DNA of 64,000 bases from NCBI GenBank assembly GCA_011319805.1, contig SJRY01000266.1:496001-560000 (forward strand), written 5' to 3'. The stretch is from Macrocybe gigantea. Lineage: Eukaryota; Basidiomycota; Agaricomycetes; Agaricales; Callistosporiaceae. Below are positions 50,271 through 62,059 of this stretch, piece after piece (position 1 is the first letter of the stretch; each line of letters begins with the position of its first letter). A model generated the notes under the pieces. It saw only the letters and a program-made list of their open reading frames with translations, ran no database searches and was not told the DNA's origin. The position numbers and the translations under genes are program-made.

Positions 50271-51979
50271 ATGGCCGCTGCAGCTGACAGTCTCAGTAAA
50301 TCGAAATGGTCGTCCTATATGCCGAGCATCTACAGGGGCCGGAAAGGCCCAGAGCCGCTCGGCACTGTCGTGTTCGAAGAGATCGAAGCCAAGGCTAGGG
50401 AGGCTCTGAAGGACTATCCAGGTCAGAAACATGCACTACGTTACATCCTCGGTGATCGCGCTGACGTTTGAGTCGATCGCAATGATCGCCCGTTTGACAG
50501 GGGCCTTTCTCTATGCATACGGCGGTGCAGGAACGAATTACACCTGTCGATCCAACATCGAGGCGCTGAAGAAATATGCCCTCATCCCTCGCATGCTCGT
50601 CAATGCGACGCAGCGCAATCTTGAGGTCAGATGGCCTAGTGGACGGAATGAAACAATGGCTAACGTCCGATCGCGTCGCAGACGACGCTCTTTGGAGTAA
50701 AGCATTCCGCCCCCATCCTCATCGCCCCATCGGCGTGCAGGCGATCTTCCACCCGGACGGGGAGCTTGCACCAGCACGGGCTGCAAAGAGCCAAGGCGTG
50801 ACGCTCATCATGAGCACTGCATCGTCCCGTAGCATCGAGGAGGTGGCGAAGGAAAACGGTGACGGTAGTCGCTGGTATCAGCTATACTGGTGATGATATA
50901 TGTTACTTGGCCCCGTATCAGCTTGACCTCTTTTCCCTCCTGATCGGCGTATTTTAGGCCTCAGACTGAAGAAGTAACGCTTTCCCTCATGAAGCGAGCA
51001 AAGGACAACGGCTTCAAGGCCCTTGTCATCACATTGGACACCATGATCCTCGGCTGGCGTCCACACGATCTAGAGACCGCATACATCCCATTTGGTCACG
51101 GAGTGGGCATACAAGTCGGTCGTTCGGATCCCGTCTTTATGGCCAGGTACAACCGACAGCCTATCTATGACGAACATCCAGCATTTCCCTATGATCCAGC
51201 CGCGCTGGACAAGCAATTTGTTGCTGGTGACGAGAAAGTCAGAGAAGGCGTATTCTTTGGAACGGAGTGGTTGAAGGAATGCAACTCTGGATTATACCAC
51301 GATTGGGAAGACCTCAAATTCCTCAGAAGCAACTGGGATGGTCCGCTAATCCTTAAGGGTATACAAAGCGTGCATGTATGTGGCGTCTTATTGTCTTCGA
51401 CTGAGTCATTTATTTTCCACAGGATGCGGAGAAAGCCTTGGAATACGGAGTCGATGGCATCATCGTTTCGAACCATGGTCTGTCGCTCGGCTCGTTGGTT
51501 CACAACCGAGACGAACGCTCACTTTCCTGTGTTCTTGCTCTAGGTGGCCGCCAGGTGGACGGAGCAATACCGTCAATCTATGCGCTCGCGAACATCATGA
51601 AATCCCAGAAAGTCAAAGACGCCCAAGCTGCCGGGAAGCTGACGATCCTTTTTGACTCTGGAATCCGGACGGGAAGCGATATCATCAAAGCCTTGGCTTT
51701 GGGAGCACAGGCTGTCTTACGTCAGTGAACTCGCTCCCTTGCCCCTACCTCCATTCCAGGTACTGATGCGTATCTTTTTGTTTTGTTTTGTTTGTGCCCT
51801 TTGCCTTAGTGGGAAGACCTTGGCTGTACGGCATGGCCGTGGGAGGCCAGGCAGGCGTCGAACAGGTCATCCAACACACCATGTCCGACTTGGACACCAC
51901 TTTGGGTCTCATCGGATGCCGAAACTTGAGCGAAGTCCAGGGAAAAGGAGACGAGATTCTCACCAAGCTCGATTTCTAA
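50271..51979 (+). CDS. FMN-dependent alpha-hydroxy-acid oxidase (lactate 2-monooxygenase/oxidase type)
   Basis: An FMN TIM-barrel enzyme oxidising 2-hydroxy acids such as lactate or glycolate; the exact substrate is not readable. ATG 50271 starts MAAAADSLSKSKWSSYMPSI, without a signal peptide, suggesting a cytosolic or peroxisomal site. An intron leads into AFLYAYGGAGTNYTCRSN. Later come GVTLIMSTASSRSIEEVA, WYQLYW, GFKALVITLDTMILGWRPHD and LILKGIQSVHDAEKALEY. The active-site loop is DGIIVSNHGGRQVDGAI, interrupted by an intron after NHG, with the catalytic His and substrate-binding Arg. FMN-phosphate binding is ILFDSGIRTGSDIIKALALG and GRPWLYGMAVGG. In the conserved APIG segment near 50727 a CCCC run appears one base short. 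The C-terminus carries no cytochrome domain. Confidence 0.88.
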
Positions 51980-52806
51980 ACTTCATGTGCATCTTCGTTA
52001 CTTTGGAAAACAAGTGGACTCGGTGCCTGGCACTGCATGCTGCTATTTTAAGAACTCAATCTGGAAGGTGCAATTAGACCCGCTATATTGAAGTACGAAA
52101 ATTTTTGAATGCAGCGAAAAGTTAAAACTATATAGAGTTGCGAAGGAATTTTTTTGCTTTCAAAAGAGACGTCACAAAAAGATCATTGTGCCTGGTCGAT
52201 AACATCTACTGTATATTGTTTCGCTACGGTTCCTTGAGATCAAGATTTCGGACGAAAGAACTCATAGGCGCGCACTGGCAGTGCTCGTCACTGCCTTGGA
52301 ATTTCTGATGGAGGCAGAAGAAGGCGTCATAAAAAATGCGATAGACGACACAGACAATCTGTGCACTGGTGCATCAGAAATGCCGTAATGGTCCTCGGAA
52401 AAAATAGACCTAGATAGAAGGGTGTGACAGAAATTTTGACAGATAAATATTGCACACGCCATCAAGTTTTCAGTGCGGTATAATCTTCGATGTGTGACCA
52501 AGTCGACTTTACTGTGAGCACAGGATTGTGTGATTGATCCTGAAGATCTCCACATGGCAAAGGAGAGGAGAAGAACGTCGCGTCCCCGGGTAATACAAGG
52601 ACATAGACGCGGCACAGGTTGCGTGGGGTTTCTGGGAGGGGAAGCACCCTCCAATTGGTCTTCTCAAGGCTATCATTTTCCGGCGCGAAATCAGGTGTGC
52701 ACGCTGCGGACGCTACGACACCGCCGCATTGCAAGGTTTCATTAGTGGTTAACCAGCAGCTGCATTCAAAGATAGCAATGACAAACGAAAGGGGGTTATT
52801 AACGAT
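51980..52806. other. Convergent intergenic region between oxidase and ALG11
   Basis: About 830 nt between two gene ends. The stretch 52462-52745 is open in frames on both strands, which is typical of chance overlap; neither translation resembles a known family. AT-rich sequence near 52080-52250 is probably the oxidase 3' flank. Confidence 0.4.
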
Positions 52807-54804
52807 TCAGGACCCGAACAACAGCGTACGCCAGCCGCTGGCGTTCCATCCCCTTTCGAACTCTGCTTCCGAAAATCGCTGAACCGCCGACGCACGAGCT
52901 CTTTGTCTCATCGCCAGTTCGTCCTTTTGGGAAAGTGTGAGCACAGCATGCAAGGCTTCACCGAATTTCTGGGGTGAATCGGCATGATAACCTAAGGCGG
53001 GGGTCGTCATTAGAGTTCAATGGGTAGATACTGATTGATTTACCTGTAGGCTCTCCGTGAAATGGGACGACTATGTCCTTCAGAGGGCCGCCAGATGCAT
53101 GTGTCACTGGGATTACGCCTGCAGCCTAGCCAGAAGGGAACCCGGACATGAGGCCCATGTGAACGTGACAAGATATGCTTACCATAAATTCCACTATGTT
53201 AATTCCGAAATGCTCATCTACCATTGTACTTATTCCGATGCTTGCTCTGGACAACCAGTGAAGGACATCCTTATATGGCGCGTTCACGAGGAATAAAACG
53301 TGGTTCTTTCCCCAAGGCGTAAAAACGAGTGCGAAGTTGAATTGAACCGGGCGAACGCGTACCTGAATGCCCAATTCTTCACTCATCCGCTGCAGCGCTT
53401 TCACACGTTCAGCATCTCCCTCGTTGCGACTGCCTCCGATCAAGATTAATTTTACGTCGTCCTGACCTCCAGAGCAATATTCCGGATGTGCATCGAAAAG
53501 CTGCTTGAGAGCTAGCAGCTGAGTTGCGTGATCTTTTTCTGGCCTGTGACAAAATCGTGAGCAGGCATGTCCTCCTTGCAGTGCGCAGAATAAGTACCGG
53601 AACTGGGCTACGCTCAAGATGACACGTTCGCGTGCATGGAGAGAGAACGCAACTAGGTCATGCGTATCGCAGGGGGATAGACAATCTGAGCAGCTCTGTT
53701 GTGATTCCGCAATGGTCGGAACAAAAGCCCCATAGCAACGGCCGGAGGCATGTAATGCACCATATCCAACGTCACGTCTGAATGCTGTAGGATTTTATCC
53801 ACATGATTCTTGGTCCAAGACGAGTTGACCATCAGGAAGAAGGCATATTGAAGAGAAAGCGAATAATAATACATAAATATGCGATAGTATCTGGCAAACA
53901 TTGACATGAGCCGACTGAAGGTCATACAAATACAATCTCACAATAATTTTGCCCAAGTGAGTACAGGAGATCTTGAGATCAGGCTTGCGTTGGTGTGCCA
54001 TCTTTTCCGAGACCGGACACGAGCCAGCATATCTAGGCTGATAGTTGGGTAATGGACATATGCGCCAACGGGTATGCGGCATAAGAGGGAGACGACACGG
54101 AACGTAAAAGCATAACCCATCGTATCTGTAGGTGACATCAGCATTTTTAGAGAAAAGAAAAATTCGGAATATATAATCACCAATATAGAGATCGGGTATG
54201 AGAGAAGACATGGCTTGCCAAGCCAGATACATGGAACCGATGCTCTGGCCAAGGAGAGTAAAGTAGGGCCACGTGGAATCCTCGATCAGATAACGACTCT
54301 TCAGAAACACGAAATGCAGTCGTGTAGGGTCGAGCATGATATTGAAACGCGCCTGGGGGGTAATGCGGGAGTATGTGGGATTGGGGGACGTTCCAGACAG
54401 GGAAAGGTGATCGAGGCGGACGAACCTTGGCTTCGTTTATTATCTCGTCTTTAGATGCATCGATGTCGCCGGTATACACGGCGCATACGACATCAGGCTC
54501 AGATCTGTGAATGCAGGCTATGGCGGTCCACAACACGCGTTCACCCCCTCCACCGGCATTGCTAATATGAACTGAGTAGAATCAGATTGTCAGGAGATTT
54601 GAAGACAAAATTAGAGCCGAACCAGTATGGGTGGAATAGACCGAGGATACGCTTGCGGGCTTGCTCTGCGTCCGTGATGCCGAGCCCTGAAAGAATTGCG
54701 CGGCGCTTTGAGAGGTTGGATGCGCGCAGACGGTTGCTGTATAACTGGACAGATAGCCAAACGCAGATGGGGAAGATGAGGCCTAGCCAGAGAAACGGGG
54801 ACAT
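52807..54804 (-). CDS. ALG11: GDP-Man:Man3GlcNAc2-PP-dolichol alpha-1,2-mannosyltransferase
   Basis: ALG11 adds the fourth and fifth mannoses to the lipid-linked oligosaccharide on the cytosolic face of the ER, needed for N-glycosylation. ATG at 54802-54804 gives [20 protein letters not shown], a membrane anchor. Landmarks: [88 protein letters not shown], and the GT4 nucleotide-sugar motif [12 protein letters not shown] (E-x7-E), continuing across an intron to [19 protein letters not shown]. The C-terminus ends [11 protein letters not shown] with stop 52807-52809. The glycine-rich loop and the EHFGINIVE block distinguish ALG11 from other GT4 enzymes. Introns are short and standard. Confidence 0.92.
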
Positions 54805-55238
54805 GTGTGGAGATGAAGATGTAGCAGCGTGAGAAAAGTTGTCCTTGCCACTACGCCATCAAGAAGCATCTGCGCCCACTCTGTTTTATTCACGTCCACG
54901 TCTTTCTCGAAATCATCATTGCCATCTGATATAATGCCACGTTCCTCCAGTACTTTCGTCCCGCAGTCCTGGGCGTCTGCATGAAGCGCCGACACTAGAA
55001 TACAGCTATTAAAAGATGCATCGAACCGGATCGTCCTTGGGATCTTCAGACTGTTCATTCAGACGAGGCTATGACGCCAAGCCATTCACCTTTATAATAA
55101 GAGGAACGGCCTTCGAAGATCTTAGTCCCGTCCCCTTCTATCGACACATCCATGTGAGTCGCCGCTGCGCAGCTTTTCGTTTCGTATCTCAGCGAGTAGC
55201 TCACCATCCTTTTACTCCGATGATACACAGTTCTCCGA
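54805..55238. other. Divergent promoter region between ALG11 and a small membrane protein gene
   Basis: About 430 nt between head-to-head genes. An AT-rich TTTATAATAA lies at 55091-55100, about 140 nt before the next ATG, and could act as a weak TATA element. A minus-strand open frame (55058-54783) shows no family features and overlaps the ALG11 start. Confidence 0.35.
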
Positions 55239-55779
55239 ATGTTTGCTCTTCATTGCCTCGAAATGCCGGTCTGCTCGTCCCTGCCAGTGTCATCGGTGGC
55301 ATTTACGGCGACGATGCTTTTCACGTTTGGAGTCAATGCGTCACCAACATGCAATGTAACGCACTCGGGCGCAACGTTGAGCGGTAGCGCAGAATCTGAG
55401 AGAAACGACCAGGCCTCAGTCTCGCCCCGGGTTGTGATGGACATTACGCTCGTCCTCAGTAAGTCCATCTCTCCCTCGGCTGATGGACCCGACTCAACAG
55501 TCGTCAGTTTTTGCAATTCTTTTTCTACTGGGATTGCTATTCCTTGTCAAATGGCAGCATCACCATGTGCGCGGCTGGACGAATCGGTTCTTGTCAGGCT
55601 TGAAGCAACTCTTCAGCCGCCGTCGTCCGTCCGGGGTTGCGACAGCAGCCTCGTCGAGCTTACCGGATAGGACCGAAGTTCCAGGCGCGGGATCCGCACC
55701 CTCGCCCTCATTGCACGGTGCTCATAACCCCTTAGCATCGTACCCACCTTTTTCCTCCGCTTCCTGTTTGGCACGTTGA
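55239..55779 (+). CDS. Small predicted membrane protein, function unknown
   Basis: Not recognised. Two open frames in different phases join cleanly through a 49-nt intron at 55459-55507 (donor GTAAGT, acceptor CAG). Exon 1 from ATG 55239 (or 55263) carries a hydrophobic segment, SVAFTATMLFTFGVNA, then a Ser/Thr-rich stretch (THSGATLSGSAESERND) likely luminal or outside. Exon 2 begins with the membrane segment IFAILFLLGLLFLVKW, then a basic patch (KQLFSRRRPSG) and a Ser/Pro-rich tail ending at stop 55777-55779. The result is about 163 residues with a signal-like N-terminus and one internal membrane span, so a type I topology is plausible. The support is the splice junction and the sensible topology, not homology. 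Confidence 0.45.
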
Positions 55780-57100
55780 TTTCATTGTCCATTCGTCTGC
55801 CCTTTGCTCTGTGTAGTAGAGCCAATCGAGTCAGTAAAGCTGTGACACTTGTCATGTGTGTGTGACGATCGTGCAAACTTGTTTGAGTATATACATCTGT
55901 TTCCTCGTAAGTACTGTCCAACGCACTTATGGATATCTGATCCGGTCGCTTTGTTCTCAAATAGTGGTTGATGGACCGCACATCGTCCAACAACGGATCA
56001 GATCCCATGGTCAAGTCAAGCCATGAGCAATGCTCTGCAGGTCCAAGATCAAGCGCTTGTTGCGACACTTTCTGGGTAAACAGGTCCAGTTTCGCGACAC
56101 CACCCACTGAAAGAACTAAAACTCACGTGGTAGCCCACAGATGGGCATAGGGCAAAGAGTGGAAACGAAACCAGGCTGCTCTAGAAACCGCGACCTCAGG
56201 CAAATTCGTACTCCTTACTTGCTTCAGGATTCGCAGTCTTGTTCGAAATCTATAAGCAAAAATCACCAACGACAGGTCTTGAGCTATTCGATGCTTATAG
56301 AATCCCACGTCGCCATATTTCCCGTGGCAATGCCACCATTCGTCGCCTTTGCTGCGTCAATGCACCACTCTCTCCTTTTCCCGCCCTGCGACGTTGATCT
56401 ATCTTGCAAATGTAGCGAGAGCAGACCATATGCTTCAACGTGTCTTCGAGACCAGTGCGCGGGATCCAATATTTAAGATTTCTCTTGCAAGCGAGCCTCT
56501 AATCCACGTCGCGTTCGCACCTTATCAAACTCTTTGCTGAATCCCTCACTGCCATCGTTATGCTGGCATTGTTAAAGGTGGCACACCCTCCAATACTCTT
56601 TGCAATCAAAGCCAGCACATCTCCTGCATACAGCGCTAAGAACGGCGTCATCGAGGATCTTCAAATTCAGGGTGTCGACTCAGAAACGAGGAAGAACGAC
56701 GAATCTGCCCTGTATGCCCTGTGTCGTTGGATACGTTAGTTGATCGTGCAATTGCTGTGGTTGGTTTTCTCTAATTGTGTCTAGCCGTCTGGTTTGGTTT
56801 TGGTCCACGTCTTCTGGCTCACGTCATACACCGTTGCTGCCGCCGACCCAATGTCACACTACCTCTGACGCCTCTAGTCTCTGCACCGCCATGTTCTAGC
56901 GTTCTCATGTTCTTGTAGCGCTAGCTCGGCCTGCTCGGCATAATGATGATCACGCATGGCCTCTTTTTCATTCAATCAATGTTCTCGTTCCAATGTAATC
57001 ATTTCTACATATCTTGCTGTAATCTAGAAAATGTGTGACAGCAGTTGTCACAGTGACACTTTATGATAAATCCCTGTCAGCAACGGACGGCGAGGAGGAA
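55780..57100. other. Weakly coding region before MSP1
   Basis: About 1.3 kb without a confident gene. On the minus strand, roughly 56330-55610, a frame contains LPREIWRR (F-box-like opening) and RSINHYLRTKRPDQIS, but the pieces are separated by an in-frame TGA near 56125 and no intron of normal size joins them; it may be a broken gene. On the plus strand a 59-codon open frame runs 56560-56739. The last part is the MSP1 upstream region. Confidence 0.3.
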
Positions 57101-58635
57101 ATGGTCTCGCCGACAACTAAACGAGCCATCCTCGACGGTGCGTAAATGCTGCATCCTCGGGCATACATATGCTGAATACTCATTCAGTGGCCTTGTTCGT
57201 GGCTTCTCAAGTGTGTTCCGATATTTGTCTTTCTTCGTTTGCGCTAAACAACTCCCTGCAAGGCAGCCTTGTACTATACTCTTAGAGTGCGTCTGCTTTC
57301 TCCCTCCAATGCATTTCAGCCTCCTTACCAGGTTTATTTCACTTTCTAACAGTGGATTCTAGACAGCACAACGCCGACAAGAAAGCCAATGTCAAGGCAA
57401 AGCAATTAGAAGCCTTAAAGCGGCTGGGACATACCGATCTTGTGCTGGACGAATATGAACGTATGTCTTCGCCAATCTCCAACTATGAGTCATTCCAATT
57501 TCTTATCACAATCTTCTCGGAAAATGAAGGTACTGTCGCGAATGAAGTCATACATCCGGACGACATAAATGTCACCTTTGCTGGTTCGTATGAACAGCTA
57601 AACATCTACCAAATACCATATTCATTGGTTCCGAAGATATCGGCGGGCTGGATCCTATAATCGCCTCGCTTCGCGAATCCGTCATTTATCCCCTACTCTA
57701 TCCAAACCTCTTCTCCGCCTCTTCCCCGTTGCTCGGCGCCCCAAAAGGCGTCCTGCTTTTCGGTCCGCCCGGGTGCGGCAAGACCATGCTTGCAAAAGCG
57801 TTGGCAAAGGAATCCGGCGCAACGTTCATCAACATCGCTGCCTCCGTGCTCACGAACAAATGGTACGGCGAATCGAACAAGCTCGTGAACGGCCTCTTCA
57901 GCCTCGCGCGGAAAACCCAGCCGAGCATCATCTTCATCGACGAGATTGATTCGTTCTTGAGGGAAAGAACAAAGGGAGACCATGAGGTCACAGGCATGAT
58001 GAAAGCGGAGTTTATGACGTACGAAGCATTTTCCGTGAATCTGTGCCCAAGCTTGATGTTGACCTTTAACGCTAGGTTATGGGACGGCCTGCTGTCTGCA
58101 TCTGACAGAATCCTTGTCCTCGGAGCTACGAATCGCCCAAACGACATCGATGCCGCCATCCTGCGCCGCATGCCAAAACGCTTCGCTGTACAGCTTCCTA
58201 ACGCCGACCAACGATTTAAAATTCTTTCTCTCGTTCGTCCATTCTATTTTCGGTGTCTTGAGCACTCATGAGCGCCGTCTTTGTCAGATGTTGAAAGACA
58301 CGGCACTTGCGCCCTCTTTTCCAATGGCGTCCCTTGCAGAAATCACAGAGGGTTATTCGGGCTCAGATTTGAGAGAACTCTGTCGCAATGCCGCGATGGT
58401 GCCTGTGCGTGAGTACATGAGGGCTGCGGCGGATGATCAAGAACTGCTACGGAAGGGGCAGTTAGAGGTGAGATATTATTGTCTGAAGACTATGTGGTGG
58501 AGTTGGCTCAATGACGATTAGGGCTTCAACCTTCGGCATCTGGTCCTAGAAGATTTCTTTACTCACGACGGTACCAGCCCATTGCCTCCTTTAGAAACAA
58601 GCGACGCCACGTCACAAATTGAAGAGATTTCTTAA
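57101..58635 (+). CDS. MSP1: MSP1/ATAD1-type AAA ATPase of the outer mitochondrial membrane
   Basis: Msp1 extracts mislocalised tail-anchored proteins from the outer mitochondrial (and peroxisomal) membrane. ATG 57101 gives [12 protein letters not shown] before an intron, followed by a hydrophobic anchor beginning VALFVASQV. The linker reads [20 protein letters not shown] and LVLDEYE. The AAA core has [35 protein letters not shown], Walker A in [20 protein letters not shown] (about 57751-57810), Walker B in [15 protein letters not shown] (about 57925), and [20 protein letters not shown] with the arginine fingers. The lid segment is [20 protein letters not shown] near 58340. After the final intron, about 58469-58521, comes [12 protein letters not shown], ending IEEIS at stop 58633-58635. 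The anchor exon is hard to read in one frame. Confidence 0.9.
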
Positions 58636-58888
58636 TCATATTGATTTCATAGATCAATGTCCCCTCCGTAGCTTAGTCTATTGGGTCTCCCGACTAATAT
58701 ATAGATCGCGTCCGAAGGCAAGATTGGGTGCCTTCATAGCAGGGGTTTTGATTTAATCCAACTCAGCACACATTCAAATCTTTGAAACAATCTTGGTGAC
58801 GAGTTTCCAAGATTCCATTCAAGCTAAATACAAATCGCGTCGTACGCCACTGATTTCTTTCATAGCATTGCGTACACCCTGTCACCGA

Positions 58889-61290
<2,402 letters not shown>

Positions 61291-62059
61291 TGCAAGAACT
61301 GAAGTTGCTCGACATGTTCATGCAGCTAAGCGGCGCATTTTTATAGCGGGCTGTTGGCCCGCTTCCATTGTTATGCTGATGACAAGTGGGACGCAACTGC
61401 AACCGCCGCAAGACAGCGAAACGTCACGAGAATCATCGTGCCACGAGGTAGTAGTGGATGGTGGGGCGTCAAGCGAGGAAAAAGTTGGCATCTCACCAAC
61501 TCTTGGCGGAAGGACGTCCGTAGTGTTAAACATTAACGGTGTTTCTCCACTTAACCGCATCAAGGAACAGGCGATGGCATCCTAGCAGTTCTGTGGGAGC
61601 ATGTGGATCCTACCGCGGCAGAACAAGAGGCCTGGGGAACGTTTAAGGGTCATGGGAGTTGGAACTGCGGGGAAATTAGCTTTGTCGGGTCCCACGGGGA
61701 TACGGAAGAGAAATCACAAGCCATTGCAACCGTACTCCTGCCACATGGAAAGCTAGAAGCGAAATTCGGCCATGCGACAAAAACCAGGAAAAGGTGGCGT
61801 GCTAGGCATGGACGGGTCTTTTCTTGACAGATTGTAGCATCAGCCACTGCCGTGAATATACATACTCAACATAGCAGACTGCCTGAAAGTACGGGCATCA
61901 TATGCAATGCCCCTCTGGATGCTAGAAGGACCGATATTCCCTTCGCAGGGCGGCTGCAAACGCGTTAGGTCACCTGACCCAGGTGATCAACAATACTTGA
62001 CATCCTGGAAAACTGTACATGGTGCTTTCTTTTTTACATTTAAAGTAGCAAAACCTTTT
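61291..62059. other. Intergenic region between carboxylesterase and trehalase
   Basis: About 770 nt, the upstream region of the carboxylesterase and 3' flank of trehalase (both on the minus strand). Several frames on both strands are open around 61318-61850 but overlap each other and show no domain or splice-supported extension. Confidence 0.4.

Noticed and set aside
52462..52745. Overlapping open frames on both strands between the oxidase and ALG11
   Set aside because: Openness on both strands with no family signature or splice support is most simply chance.
58664..58760. tRNA-like stretch with an A-box-like TAGCTTAGTCTATTGGG
   Set aside because: The D-arm region looks right, but no acceptor stem pairs, the T-loop lacks TTCRA, and the anticodon arm has mismatches. 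At most it is a degenerate tRNA-derived sequence.
61318..61850. Several open frames upstream of the carboxylesterase
   Set aside because: They overlap one another on opposite strands, and the carboxylesterase signal peptide and promoter already account for the region.
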